DNA of 64,000 bases from Xylaria sp. FL1777 (lineage: Eukaryota; Ascomycota; Sordariomycetes; Xylariales; Xylariaceae). Below the pieces are notes generated by a model, which saw nothing but the letters and a program-made list of their open reading frames with translations, had not been told where the DNA came from and searched no databases. The first letter of the stretch is position 1. The number at the start of each line of letters is the position of its first letter. The position numbers and the translations under genes were made by a program. The stretch is from contig MU400715.1 in NCBI GenBank assembly GCA_022578965.1, forward strand, positions 1-64,000, given 5' to 3'. Positions 37,725-52,246 of the stretch are shown here, piece by piece.

Positions 37725-40700
37725 AATTTTTCTTTATTAAAATATAGCTACTTTTAGTTTATTTTAATACTTATAATTATAAAGTTCTTTTTATTATTAA
37801 TGTTTTTTAAATAAAGTTAATATTATTTTCTTTTATTTATTTAGTTTTATAAATTTTTTTTTATTTCTTTTACTACGTTTAAAAGTAGCTTAAGTTTTAG
37901 TGCTTGCAAAAGCATTTTAGCTTTATTAAAACTAGTTTTAGCCTTTTTACATATCTAGATATATAAGCAAAAGCTTTTAAAAATGCTTAGCGTTTTTTTT
38001 AAAAAAGTACTTATAAAAAGTTTATACTTTTTTTTTTTTGAACTATTAAGCTTAGCTAGGTTTTATACTTAGCTTGCTATACTTAAAAAAAAAAATATTT
38101 ATAAGTATATTTATAGCAAAATAATTTTATACTTTTAGAACGTTTTTATATTATTTATAATAGAACTTTTTTAATGTAAGCATTAGTTCTTTTTGCTAAA
38201 AATTCTTTTTGCGCTTTAAAGTAAAAAGTATTAAAGAAATAAAACAATTAGTATTTAGCTTTCTTTTTAGCGTTTTACTTTTGTTTTTTGCATCTTTAAT
38301 GCTTAATAAAATAAAAGCTATTTTTTTAAATTTAAAAGAAGTTATATTTAGTGCTTATAGAAGTTTATAAAGCTTAGCGCTTATTAAAAGCAACAAGCGT
38401 AAATCTTTTAATAATTTAAAGCTAAAGTGCTTTTTAAGGCTTTTTTTTATAAAAACAATAAGCTATATATAACTTTTTTAATTATTAATGCTTTTTTTTA
38501 AAAACTAGTTTATTAGGTTATAAAACATGCAATATAAGTATAAAAGCTCAAAAAATCCGCATATATAAGTGTTGCGCTAAAAAAAGCAAAAAAGTATAAA
38601 ATAGCTTAAAATAATCTTTATATTAAGGTGCTTTATTGTTTAATACTTTTGTAATTTTTAAAAAACTTGTTTGTTATTTTTATTAATAGCATGCTTAAAG
38701 TTTAAAATATATGCTACTTTTAAAACAGTATTAATAAAAATAATAATTTAATAATTATTTAAGCAATATTTTATTATAAGATATTTTATTTAAGGAGTTT
38801 TAGCAATTATTATAGCTTACTTTATATTTTATTAGTTTATAAAAAGGTTTTTTATAAACTAGTTATATTTAAGCTTAATATTTATTTTTAGAGTTTTGTT
38901 TCTTTTATTTATATATAGCTAAAGCAACACATTTAGTAAAGCTTTTAATTTGTGCTTATTTAGCTATTTTTTAACGTTTAGCTTTATAAAAACGTTTATA
39001 ATATAAATAGCTTTAAACTTTTATAATACTATGTTTACTTTATAAAAGTTCTTATAGTAGCTAAAAATAATAAAACTTCTTTAGTAATTTAAATACTTTT
39101 ATTTATATTAATAAGTTTTTTTAGTAGCTATTTATTGCTTTAAAAAAAGGTTTTTAGCTATTACTGCTTGTTATTTTTATGTATTGTTTTTAGAACTTTA
39201 TTTAGCAGAAAACAATAAACTGGTTTTTATTTATTATAAAGCTTAAGCTTGTTAAAATGTTTAAGGTTATTATTTTTTTAATAATTATTTAAAGCTTTTT
39301 TTAGTAGTAGCTTTTTTAGAGCTTTTATAAACATTAATTGCAGAATGTTTAGCTTTTATATTATAGGTTTTTATTCCTTATGTAGTTTTAGCCTTATTGC
39401 TAAAACTATTAAAAATCTTATAAATATAACGTTAAATTTATTAAAGCGCAAGTTATTGCTATTACAATAATTTTTAATTATAAATAAAAACTATATTAGC
39501 ATTATAAAACTTTTTATAGCTATAAATCTAAATATTTAGCTTGTAATTTATAGAAATTCCCCTGGAAATCCTTTTGTTAGTTTAGGTATATAAAATAACG
39601 TTTTATTTACGTTTACTAAGCGATTTTATGCAATAAAGTATGCTAAATGAACTTTTCTTTAGAAAATAATTATTTTTTTACTATGCATTAAATTAAAAAA
39701 GTAAATATTTTTTTTTAGAATTATATATACTATAGACTATTAATATTTTAACGTTTTTTTATTACAATATTCTTTATATATTATAAATATTGATTTCTTT
39801 TATATTTATTAAACTAAGTTTAAAGAAAAGTTTTAGTAAGCTTTGCTATTTTTAAAAAACAAATAATTAAAGCGGTTTTTTAGTATTACTTTTTTGCTTT
39901 TTTTTAAGTTTTCGAAAAACAAGCACTTTATAAAGGTTATTTTTTTTTTAATAAGAAAAAACTTCGAAACAGATTTTAAAAAAACGTTAACTAAAAAAAG
40001 CAACACGTTTTTTAGCTAAATATTTTTTGCATTTAGCCTATTAATCCATAAAAAAAGCATGCAGGCTAAATATTTTTTATACTTTAAGCTATTAATAAAC
40101 ATTAGCTCTTTTTTAGGGCTGTTTTTAAAAAGCTTTTAGTTCTTAAAAAAAAGCTTTTTATAGCTAGTTGTAAGGTTTGCATACATATATTTGTCTTTTT
40201 TCCTTTTTTTTTTTATTTTTTGTTTTGTTATTTGTTATGCTTAAAGCTTATATTTTTTAGCATAAAGTAGTAGCTTATTAGTGCTTTTAAAAAGAAATAA
40301 TGCTATTTTTAGCTAATTTATAGTATTAATAACTTCTTTAAGAATAAAGAATATAATAATTAAAAGTATATATGTATAATAAAAGCAATCTTTATTAATA
40401 TTTAAGCGTATATATATATTTGCTGTGTTTTATAGTTAAATAAAAAGTGCAAGCAAGTTAAAAAACCTAATATAAGTTAAAAGTATAAAAGCAAATAATA
40501 TTATATACTTAAGTAAAAAATATAAAGTATAAATATTAAAGTTAGTATTATTTGCTGCATATAGTTTAATATTTTTAATTGCTAATTTAAATTATTACCT
40601 TTTAATAATTATAAGATTTTTTAAATATAAATGCTAAAAGCATTTATATAAAATATAAGAAGTTAAAATTTATTAAATAAATAAAATAGTAAAGTTAAGT

Positions 40701-43700
40701 ATAAATAAAAAGTTTAGTAAAGCAGATATAATAAAAAGAAAGCTAGAATATATAACTTTAAACTAACGCACCTTTTTTTTACAAACTTATTATATTATTT
40801 TTAATTTATTAATTAATTATTTTATCGCTAAAATAAACCATTAATTATTAAATGCCTTTATAATAATTATTTTTTATATGTTTGCGTTAATATTAATTAA
40901 AAAATAAGCAAATAAAATAGTTTTAGTTAGTTAAATAATTACTTTTTAATTTCTTTTTAATATACTTATAATTTACTTTTTTTAAATAACTGTTATAACT
41001 AATAGTAAAATAAATAACTTAAGCTTTATTAAATATAAAAGAAAGGCTTGTTTTTTTTTTTAATTTATTTTTTTTTGTGTAGTTCTAAAGCTTTGATTTT
41101 TTTTGCAATTTTTTACTTTAACGCTTAAGTTTTTAGATCACTTAGTTCATGCTTTTGTTATAAATTCTTTGGCTTTAAGTAGCATAATTAATCTTTGCTT
41201 AATTAAGCACGCAAAAAAAAATTCTTATATTATTAATAAAATTCTAAACAATTAAAAAGCATTATAGCAATTTACTAACATTTAGAAAATTAATATTGCT
41301 TAGCTAACAAATAGTTTTACTTGTAATATTTAAAAAGTTAAGTTTATTAACAAATAGCAAAATATACATGCTTTTTTTTTCTTTAGATCTTGTTTTTTTT
41401 ATTTAGTTAACCTTTTTTTTTTTATATAACTAAGCACTAAGCTATTTAAAGATTAAAATTCTTAATAGTAACATTAGTAGCAAATATATTTAATAAAAAG
41501 TTAATTATAATTTTTTTTCCGAATGTTATACAAATTAATATATTTAAGCTAGCTTTACTTAAGTAAAAAAGCAGCAGTATTTAAAAGCTTGCTTACTATA
41601 TATAAAAGCAACTAAAGGTAATCTTTAGAGCAAATATATATATTAGATTTTTTATAATTTTTGTTAGCTTATAGCTATGTTTATATAGTTGTTTAAAATT
41701 TAAAATGCTATATTTTATAAACATTGCAAGCAAATGCTAATAATAGCTAAAAGCAAAAAGTATATAAAACTTTACTTTTTTTTTTTTTGCTGCATTATTT
41801 TAAAATAAAAGTTTAATACGTATATTAATTGCACGTTTATTATTTAGTTATATAACTGTTTATTTTACAAGTTTTAAGGTAATATAGCTAAATATTTTAA
41901 AGCTAATATAATAACTGCAGTAATTAAAAAGGATTTTATGCTTAAAAACTTTAAAGAACAAATAACTTTATCCGAAAATTCTTTTATTTGTTTAACTAAA
42001 AAAAGAACTAAATTAAAACGTAGATTAAATCGTTTTTTTTAAGCTAATTTTATTGCTTAGCCTATTATATGTTATATTAATAAGCAATAATTTAGTATTG
42101 CTTAAAAAATTAATATAACGCTTTAATGTTTTAAAAAATAATTAAAAAAATAAATCAAATAAATTATATAAAGTAAAATAAAATAAAAAAATTAAACAAT
42201 TTGCTTATATAGCAATGCTTCTTTTAATATAATTTATAATTATTTTTCTTTATTGCATAGTTTGCAAACTTTTTTTTAAGCGTAATAAATAAAAAAAGAA
42301 CAATTATTATATAAAAAGTTAAGTTTTAATACTTATAAAAGCAAATATATAGAACTTTTATAACAAAAAGCTTAAAATATACAAAATAAGAATTATTAAT
42401 ACTAAATTATTAAATCTTTTTTTTGTTTTTTTTTTAGTTTTTATTTTTTTAGCTTTATATAAATAAACACTTTTGTTTAGTTTTTTATAATAAGATTTTG
42501 CTTTAGTTAAGCTTGCTTTAAACTTTGCTTAAATGTTTGTTGTTTTATTAAGTGTTTGTTATTGCTTAATAGTAGCTCTAAATTATTGCTAGTAGTTTAA
42601 GCACGTAAAATATAAACTAGTAATTTTATAAAATGCAGTAATAGTGTTTTTTACTTTTTAGCAGTTTTAAAATCTTTATTAAGTATTAAATAATTTAAAC
42701 TAAAAGCAAAAAGCGCTGTTTAGTTTTAAACAAAGGTAACTAAGCAATTAAAAGTAAAAAAACTTATACGTAAGCATTAGTGCAGCAAAATAAACTTAAA
42801 TAGTTAAAACTAATAAGCAGTTTTTACTTTTGTTTTTTTTGTTTTTACGCATTTTTAAAAAAAAGCAATAATAATTTATACTAGAACTAAGCTACTAAGT
42901 TATTTAAAAAACGTTAAAATAAAATAAAGATTTATATTTTTAGTGTAATAATAAAAAGAATGCTAACAAACAAGTTGTTATAAAACTAACAAATATAAAA
43001 CTAATAAAAAAAAAGCTATAAAAAACACGCTTAGTTTTAAGTAAAATAAAATGGTTTTATGCATTATAACTTAATTATATAAATTTATGCAATTAGTAAA
43101 AATAAAAAACAAAATAATCAGTAAAAAAACAAGAAATAAAAAAAAAAAAATTTATTGCTTTAGCTTTTATTAGTTATTATTTTTTAAGGCGCTTTATAAT
43201 ATAGTAGCTAAAAAAAATAAGGTAAGCTATTATATTTTTTAGCGCTTAGAATGTTTAAAACGCTAAAGGTTATACTGTAGCTTTTTAAACTTAAAAAGCC
43301 TATATAACTTATTACATTTTTTTTGCTTTTTGCAGCTTAATTATTATAGCTTTAATTATTAAAAGCTTTATTGTTTTAGTTAGCTTTTTAATAAATAGTT
43401 GTTATGCTAGTAGTTTATATATTAAAATTAGGATTTTTTAGCTTTTAGTACTTTTAGTTATTTTATATAAATTGCTTTAACTTTTTAGTAAAAAATAACT
43501 TTTTTAATTCTTTTTTTAATAATTTTGCTAATTAGTATTGTTTATAATTAACCTTTTCTTTAATTTAGTAAAAGCTAATTTATTAGTATAGCAGTTTTTT
43601 GTTGTTAAATTTATTTATTAAAAGCATAGTATTATAAAAAAAAACAAGCAAGCTTTTTTTAAATAGTTGCTTAATTTTATAAGCGTTTTTTTAAGATTTA

Positions 43701-45689
43701 GTTTTTGCAGCTAATTTTCTTTTTTTAGTTATAATTGCTTTAACCTTTATAATATCTTAGTTATAACGTTTTAGCTGCTTAATTTTAGCTTTAATAAAAT
43801 CTTTATAAAAAGCAATATTTTGCTATTTAATTATTTTCTACGTTAATATTACATTTTCTACTAGTAGAATTAGCATTTTTTTATACACTAGCTTATATAA
43901 GCTATAGCTATAATAGCATATAAAAATATAATTTGCTTATACTACTAAGTTTAAGTACTTTAGCTAATTTTTTCCGGTTTTATTTATTATTTATATAAGG
44001 CTTTTTTTTATTAGTTTGTAGCCTTTTTTAATAAAGCTTTAAGATTAAAAATAATAAGCAAAGCTATAGTTTATTTTATATTTTAAAGTGTTTATTGCGT
44101 TTTTTACTTTTTTTTTAAACTTAAAGCTATTGTTGCACTTAATTTTAATAAAAACTTTATATTAGAACATAATTTTTTCTTTAATAAACTTAAGTATTAC
44201 TAAAAAATCTACGTGTTTTAAAGGTTTAGCTTTTAAATAAGTTGTTATTTTACTTTTTGCTTTTATAATAGCTTTAAATTTGTTGCTTAATAGTATAGTT
44301 TATATATTTATAACTTATAAAACTAAAAGGTTTAAAAAATAGTTAAAATAGTGTTTTTTAGTTCTTTTGCTATTTATAGATTTTTAGTAATTAAGGCAAC
44401 TAGTAATTGTAACATAAACGTTTTAATAAAAGCTTTTTTAGTAGTATTTTTAAGTTATTTGTTAAGTTGTAAATATTTAGTTTTTATATATTATTTTTTA
44501 AAAAGAATAAAAAATTATAGATTTTTTTCTAGTATTAATAACTTTACTAAGTAAGAACTATATTTTTTAAATAATTATAAACAGTAGTAAAATTAAAGTT
44601 AGCAAAAGCTAAAGTTTTATAAATAGCAGCAAGATTTTTAAACTTTATAACGTTTATAAATATATTTTTTTTTTCGCATAATTAATAAGTTTAATAACTT
44701 TACTTTTGTATTCTTTTAGAACTAATAAATTACATTGTATTAATTTATTAAATGCATAAATCTTTTCTTTGTATTGCTTCTGTTTTTTTTTAAACATATT
44801 TATATTTTTTTTAGCGTACTAATTTAACTTAGATTTATTTAGTTTTAGCTATAAAATTAGCTTAATAATATCTTATTAAGCTTAGTAGTATAACATTAAA
44901 TATTTTTAGAATTAATTTTAGTATATAAAATAAAAAAAATAATGTTTTAAAGCTATTTAATTATAATAACCTTTTTATATATAAGCTTAAATAAATTTTA
45001 AAATATATTAACTATTAGTTTACTTTTTATATTAAGTTTGTTTATAACTTTTAGTTTACTTAAATGTATAGTATTTAAATATAAAAATATAACTTTACTA
45101 TAGAAAAGTAATAAAGTTAGCTTTAAAAGCTTAAGTATGTTGTTTTGCACTAAGTAGCTTTAAATTAAATACTATAGCAAAAAAAGAAGTATAGTTATAA
45201 ACAATAGTAAACTAAAATTTACTTAAAAAAACTAAAATTATAACATAGCATAAAAGTTAACGTAGCTTAAATCTTTTTAAAACCTAGTTACTAAATCTTT
45301 TGCTTAGTTGCTAATTAGCGTTTATAAAAAAAAGTTCTTTATCTTTTATATAAGTTTAAGTATTTTTAGTTATAAATTAAAAACCTTTATATATTTGCGT
45401 TTTAGTAAAGCAAAACTTATTAAACTTATTGTATAATAGTTTTGTTTTTTTATTAAGATTTGCATTTAGTTCTAAGATTATGTACTAAGTATAGTTACGT
45501 AAAAAGCGCTAAAAAAAATCTATTATAGCTTAGGTTTAAAAATAAAGAGTTAAATATTAGTTTTTGTTAAAGTAAAAAAAAAAAAAGCAAAACTATAAAA
45601 AAGTTAAAGCTTTTAGATATTAATACATAAATTTTAGTTTTTAGGTAGTATAATAAGCTAAAGCTATTATAACTTGCTAAAATAGTGCA

Positions 45690-46130
45690 GTGCTTATAAA
45701 AAATATAGCTTTATTAAGTTATAAACACTAGTATTATTTTATGCTATTATTTTTAATATATAGTTAAATTGCGTAAAGTAAAAAAAATAAAGATTTAAAC
45801 TATAAAAAAGTATAATATTTATAAGAAGTATAGCTTCGTTAAGTTATAAACATTAAAATTGTTATATGCTACTATTTTTAAAAAAGAAATAAAGATTTAG
45901 TTTATAAAAAAGCGTAACAACTGTAGTAAGTATAGCTTTATTAAGTTGTAAACACTAGGATTGTTTTATGCTACTATTTTTAAAAAAGAAATAAAGATCT
46001 AGTTTATAAAAAAGTATAGTGCCTATAGTAAGTAGCCTTATTAAATTACAAACTTTAGGATTATTATGCAGTACACTTTTTGTTTAGTATATTATTAAAT
46101 AACGCACGTTAAAAAAAATAAAGATTTAGT
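45690..46130. repeat. Tandem repeat of about 102 bp, four units
   Basis: The phrase tatagcttta or tatagcttcg starts units at 45704, 45829 and 45931, and a variant starts near 46031. Each unit carries aagttataaacact, tatgctactattttt and aataaagatttagttta. Spacings are 125, 102 and about 100 bp; the first unit carries an insertion. No gene crosses it. From 46130 to 47360 I see nothing further. Confidence 0.85.
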
Positions 46131-47365
46131 TTAGTTAAATTAAAAATAAACTTAATAAGCTATACTAATAGAAAATATGTGCTAATAAGTTCAAGGTTTA
46201 TGTACTTAAAAAAAAACCTAACCTTTAATTACAATAAGTATTACTTTAATATTACTAGAAAAAAGTACGTAAGTATAACTTATTTACTTTAATATTTGCA
46301 CTTATGCACTTATTTTTTACTTTAGTAATTATAGGTAATTATACGTAAGCTTATAATTTTAGCTATAGTTTATAAACTTGTTGCACTTTTTATAAATTTT
46401 ATTTTTTTTTTAAATGCTTACTTTTTTAACTTTACTTAATTTAATTAACCTTTTATTATTACTAAGCTTATAAGTATATATTTTACTTACTTTATATAAA
46501 TAGCACATTTTTTTTTTTAATTATAAAGCTAACTGCTTTATTAAAATAAACTATTATTATAATTATTTTATTAATAGCTATATTTTATATTGCATTATAC
46601 TTATAACTTATAATTATAATGTTTAGCAAAAACAAATTAGGTTTTTGTAGTACTAAGCATAATAAAGCTTTTGTAAGTAGTAAGCTTATTACCTTTTAAG
46701 TAAATAACTTTAATAACAAATTTTCTTTTAAAATAAAGCGGTTTAGCAAGCTACTAAAAGTTATGCTAGCATTTCTTAAAGCAAAAAGTAATAATCTTAA
46801 ATACGCGATTTTTTATTACAAAAGCATACTAGTACAAAAGTTTAATATGCTTAACGCTATATGTTATTTCTTGTTTTTATTTAATACTACTAAATATACT
46901 TAATATTAATACTTGTTTTTGTTATATAGCTATAAATGCTTAATAGAAATACTATTGCAATAATTTAAGCAAAAAGCAACAACTCTTATAAAGATAGCTT
47001 ATATAAATGCTGCGTTTAAAGTTAAAAAAAAGTCTAGGTTTAAATATAGAATGAAATAAAGAAAAAATATAGAATAGTTACAAATTACAGAAAACATATT
47101 AAAATAAAAAAATATATTAGCAAATATTGCAATATTAAAAAAAAGCTAAATTAGCTTTAACTTTAAGTACTTATTACTTAATTTACTAGTAGACCTTTTA
47201 AAGGTAAAGCAAACTTTGCTTAACTTTATTAATATATATTTTTAAACCTTTAATTAATTAGCTTATTTATTTTAACAAAACAAAATGCGTAGCATTTTTA
47301 AAGCATAAAATATATACTATTTTATATATATTTAATTTTTATAGTTTAAAACTTTTATTTTTACT

Positions 47366-47660
47366 AAAGTAAAGTAAAGTAGCTAAATAAGCTAACTAGC
47401 TAGTTAAAGTAAGTTTAAGCTAAGTTATATAGTAAAAAAAAAGGTATAAATATTGCGCTAGATTTTAAAGCATAAACTTAAACATTACGGACAACATAAT
47501 GAAAATTAGCTATGGTTGCTTTATTTATATTGTTAAATAGCCCTTTTATTAATCGTTTTATTTCCTAATTTATACATGGCCTAATTGCTTGAATGCGTAA
47601 GTTATAACTTATCTTCTTGCAATTGGAGTGTTATAGTAAATTTTGCGCAATTATACTGCT
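47366..47660 (+). repeat. 295-bp dispersed repeat, copy 3 (least mutated)
   Basis: This copy keeps C and G where copies 1 and 2 have T and A, for example acggacaacataatgaaaat and catggcctaattgcttgaat. It is therefore the best template for identifying the family. It also shows directly that the other copies changed by transitions. Less-mutated sequence continues to about 47820. Confidence 0.85.
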
Positions 47661-47819
47661 CTATTTTATTACAAACATTAAGTGTTTAAAATAAAATAAT
47701 ATGGTTTGCTTTTTTTATTGCATATTGCAGCCTTTATAGACTATAAATATACTTAACTAGCAGAAAACCTTCGGCCTTTTTTGCATACCTGCTTTAAAAC
47801 TTGTAGAGGTCATAGCATA

Positions 47820-49260
47820 TGCTTAGATTTAAATAAATAGCAATATTAAAAGTAGCAAACGTATTAACTAAAATTTATTATAAGCGTTATTAATAAAGCA
47901 AAAAAAGCTTACTATAAAAGTAAAATTACTGCACGCATAAATTTAGCAATCTAAAAATTATATAAGCAAGCAAACTAAAGTTAATAACTTTTTTTACTAG
48001 TAGCTTATGTTTTACGTAAATGCGCTACAAGTAAATAGCAGTAAAAAATTTTCATGCATTGCTTTATTAATTTATCTTAAAGCCATTATAGCAACAAACT
48101 TTAATTAAGCTATTATTATAATTTCTGCTAGCTATAAAGCTAAAGTAAAAACAAGGTGTAGTATAAAAGCTAAACTAAGCAATAAAAACAAACGTAATTT
48201 AAGCAGTATATAAACTACTAAACAATAACTAAAAGATTATTTTTAATAAGTAAAAAATTTAAACTTAAATGTTAGCAAATATATTATAAGCTTATTAAGC
48301 GTTTAGCAAAAAATCAAAAATGTACTTTTAATTATATTAGCTAGTAGTTTTAGGCCTGCTAACTAAACAAGTGTTAAAAATAAAAAAAAAAAATATTAGC
48401 TTAATTTAAGCTAGCTAATTAAAAGCTAAAAATCAAAAAGCTGTTTTTTTTATTTTGCTTGCTATAATATAAATAAAAGATATACTTAGTATATATTAAA
48501 GTTATAATTATAAAAAACGCAAATATAGCATATATTAATAAACTTTTTTAAAACTACTGTTATTTTTAAGTAGTTTTTTACTTTATAAATATAGTAGCAA
48601 CTTAATGTTATAGCTGCTAAAAATAAAGTTATTAAGCTAACATATATAAAAACAAGCAAAAATATAGCTAATGTAAATTTTTAAAACACACTAAAAACAA
48701 AGCGGACTTATGTTTTATATAAACTAAAAAAAAAGCAGCTTTATGCTTTTTTTATTAAAGTAACTATTTAGCTTAAGCAATAAAATGCTTAAAAGCTATT
48801 TAAGCGCGCAAGCTAGCTAAAAACGCTTTTATTTATTACTTTATGCAGTTTATAATAAAGCTAACTTAAAGCTAACTATATACTATTGCTGCTATAAAAA
48901 TGCTACGCAAACAAAAAGCTAATAATTTAGTAAGCAAAAATACTATTTGCTTAAAGAGTTGCTTGCTAAAAAAAACTGCGTTAATAATTGCGCAAAAAAC
49001 AAAATTGCAGATTATTGCTAATATATTAAAGCCTTAAAACTAGCTTAAAAAAAACTCGTTTAAAAACCGCTAGTAAGCAGTTTAAGTAATAAAAAGCTAC
49101 GCTTGCATAACAAACAAAAATATAAGCAGCAAAAGCAACAGTATTAAATAAAAATCAAGCAACGCATTTTTTAAACAGTAATGCTTATATAATTAGCTAT
49201 AAAAGAGATATAAGTTATAATAGCAAGCAGTTAATAAAAATGTTTTTATTTAGCTTTAGC
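47820..49260 (+). pseudogene. Degraded coding frame, unknown product
   Basis: The frame in register with 47821 reads plausibly for about 1.4 kb if its TAA and TAG stops are taken as former Gln or Trp codons. Readable segments include VACQKKLRQQLRKKQNCR and ASKQFKQQKATLAQQTKIQ near the end, a basic, Gln-rich, Ala-containing tail. It starts after the 295-bp repeat and ends before the very AT-rich stretch 49300-50020, which holds nothing recognisable. The tail type is common in several fungal transposases and does not identify a family. Confidence 0.35.
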
Positions 49261-50021
49261 ACAGTTTTTATTTATATATAAAATTAAGTAGCTTTTAGCA
49301 TAGCTTTTTAAAGCTGTTAGTTTTAAGTAATATAATATATATATTATAATAATAATCTTTATTTATAAAATATTATTAAATTATTATAAATAATTATATT
49401 AAATATTTATTAATTTAATTATTTTAGCTTTAATTAATTTTTTTGCTTTTAAATATTAAGTTATATTTAATGCTTATTAAATTTATTATATATAGTTTTT
49501 TTTGCTTTAAGTATTATTAATTAATTATATATTTAGCGCTAAATAAAAAAATAACTATTGCTTTTTTTAATATTATTATATTAGCTTTTATTTTACTTAA
49601 GTTTAACTAAAGTTAACTTGTTTTAATTATTTAGTAAATAATTTTATTTTTAGTTTATTAGCTGTTTTTTTAAAGCTTTATTTATAAGCTTATTAAAAAT
49701 TACTTTTATAAAGTTTTTTAGTTAATTATAAAGCATTATAATAATTTTAAAATTATAAATTTATTTATATATATTTTTTAATAATAACTTTTATAACTTT
49801 TAATATAAATAAATGTTTAATTTATTAAAAAAGCTTATATATATTAACTTAAAATAAACTTTATAATAATATAAAATCTTAAGTTTAATAAAAATTAAAC
49901 AATTATTAATATAATATTTAATATTTAATAAAAAAAAGTTATTTATGCTTAATATAGCTTTATAAATAATATAATATTATAAATAAAATAAATTAAGCTT
50001 TTTTAAAGCTATAATTATTTA

Positions 50022-50036
50022 AAGCTTGCTTAAATA
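50022..50036. repeat. Target-site duplication, left, of copy A
   Basis: The 15-mer aagcttgcttaaata is repeated exactly at 52232-52246, flanking the 2.2-kb element between them. Confidence 0.9.
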
Positions 50037-52231
50037 TATATTGTATTACTTGGGCTAACGGCCTATTAGCTATGCTGGTTTTTATTTTTTATATGTACAG
50101 GTAAAAACCGTGCTTGTAGGTTAAGAGCGAGCTATAAGCGGCTTACTTTTTTTCTAGTAGCTAGGTGAAAATATTTTGTATTTACTTTTAAGTTGTACTA
50201 GTTTTGCTACGATTTTATTAAGTGCTTTGCTTTTTACTTTTTTGCTTTTGGGTTGTTTGCTTACTTGTGTTATGCTATTAACTAGGTGTGTGTACTTTTA
50301 TGTAGTTACTTTGTATTTTTTTTTTTTTTGTATTTTTTTTGCTTCGTAGTTTGCTTGTTTTAGTATTGCTGCTTGCTTTGTGCTGCTTGTAGTAGTTTTT
50401 TTAGTTTTAGCACTTATTTAGCTAAGTATGCTGCTTTTTTTTCTTAGTTTTTTTTTGAACCTTTTTTTATTGTATTACTAGTGTATTATAGTTTGCTTGC
50501 TTTAGTATTGCTGCTAGCTTTTTGCTGCACTAGTTTTTTTATAACTAAGTTATAATTAAGTTATAAGCAAAGTTAATTGCTTATTACTTTTTAGTTTGCT
50601 TTTTATATATTTATTTTTTAAGCTGCTTTTATGCTTTTTATAGTAAGCTTACTAAATAAGTATAGCTTATAAGTAGCTTATGCACTAAGCAGTATAAAGT
50701 AGCAGTAAGTAGTAAGTTATTTTATTTAGTTACTTATGCTAATTTTTTCTTTTTTTAACTACTAATTTTACTACTTTTATTATTATTATTATTATGTGCT
50801 TAGTTTATGCTTGCTTTAATATATTAAAATGCTTAGTTCATAATATAATTAGTTGCTAATGCGTTATAATTATATAAAATTTATTTTGTTATAGCTGCTA
50901 TGCTTTTTGTAGTACATATTTATAATTAGTTTAGCTTAAGTATATATGCTAACTAGTATTAAGCTTATATATTTAAAGTTATAAGTTATTTTGCTGCGGT
51001 TTTTATTAGTTATTTAATTTATAGTACTAAATAAAGTAGCTAATAGTTTGCTACTATATAGTTTAAGCTTTTATAACTGCTTATTGTTATGTTTTTTTGC
51101 TATAACGTTAATTTTTGAAATAAAAGTAAGTGCTTTAGTGCTTTGCGCTAAAGTATTGCTAATAGCTTTAAAATTTGTATTTATTAAGTATACTAAAATG
51201 TTTAAGCTATATTACTACTATATTGCTTATATTATAATAGTATATTATATATCTTTTGTTGCTGTTTTTTTTATGCTAATTATATAAGAACATTAATAAT
51301 TTTTACGTTTATAATATTACTAGCAAGTTTATTAAGTGCTTACGATGCAAAAAAAGCAAAGTAAGCGCTAAAAGTAGCAGTTATAGTTTTATAAATACTT
51401 TTAACTATATTAATGTTTGCACGTTTTTAAGCTTTACTTTATGTTTATTTTAACTATTAAAGTTTTTTTAATTTTAAGTACTACTAATAATTTTTTAGCT
51501 TAAAGAAGTTAATAAAAAACTTTAATCGTTTATTAAAGCTTGTATAGCTGCGTGCTATTTTTGTACTAATAAAAATATTTAAGCTGCATTTATAGCTAGT
51601 ATATAACTTTAAGTTGCAATTAAAAAGGCAAAAAAAGCTGCAGCAAGTAAAAAAGCTAAAGGTTTTATATAAATAAGCTAGTTAAAAGGTGTTTATATAA
51701 TCTTTAAAGGTTAGCATTGTTATATATTTAGTAGCTAGAAGTTTTAGTAGAATTTCGGTATTTAATGCTTAATAAAGTTGCTTGATTGCTTTGCTTTTTT
51801 ATAATGTATGCTTTTTAATTCTTATAGTTTTATATCCGTGATTTTATATTGCTATTTTTAGTACTTTATTGTGTTATGCTTTACTTTAAAGTTTATAAAC
51901 GTAAACTTATAATAAGCAGCTTTCTTAAAATTATAAGTAGCAGATAGCTTTATAACAAATGCTTTAGCTTTTGCTCCGTAGTTATAGTAAACTTTTTTTG
52001 GCTTAAAAGAAAGCTAGTATTAATGCTTAGCTGTTTTTGCTCCATGTTTAAAAGCCTTTATTTTTATGTTTTTGCAGCTACTTACGACCTAATTAGTTCT
52101 TTAGCTACGTTATAATAGCTAAGCTTCCTTGTATTTAAAACTTATCTAGCTATCTTACGTGCCTTTTTTAAGTTGCGCAATAACCGGTAGCTTAGTTGAA
52201 AATTTGTTTGCTTTCTTAGTGTGCTGCAAGT
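50037..52231 (-). mobile_element. 2.2-kb retroelement copy A (3' part of family)
   Basis: A 2195-bp insertion in minus orientation with a 15-bp target-site duplication. Its 3' end (50037 side) ends in the family terminus ccaagtaatacaa. Its 5' end falls at gtgctgcaagt. It corresponds to the last 2.2 kb of the long copy at 56136-63269. It is the least mutated copy at its 3' end, where CG and GG are still frequent. One minus-strand frame (register of position 52199) stays open to TAA/TAG-type breaks, with one TGA, for about 2.1 kb. It ends in a basic region readable as ILKQANYEAKKIQ, TRKKVSRLQLALNLQARF and VHIKNKN. I do not recognise the domain. The 79-codon open frame on the plus strand (51048-51287) is a shadow. 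Confidence 0.88.
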
Positions 52232-52246
52232 AAGCTTGCTTAAATA
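52232..52246. repeat. Target-site duplication, right, of copy A
   Basis: Exact second copy of aagcttgcttaaata, abutting the 5' end of copy A. Confidence 0.9.

Noticed and set aside
44351..44554. 67-codon plus-strand open frame
   Set aside because: No motif, no conservation within the window and no supporting neighbour frame; it can arise by chance in T-rich DNA.
51048..51287. 79-codon open frame found again at 54705-54944 and 62017-62256
   Set aside because: Its presence in three copies reflects repeat homology. It lies on the antisense strand of the retroelement family, as shown by the 3' end, the duplications and the zinc knuckles of the long copy.
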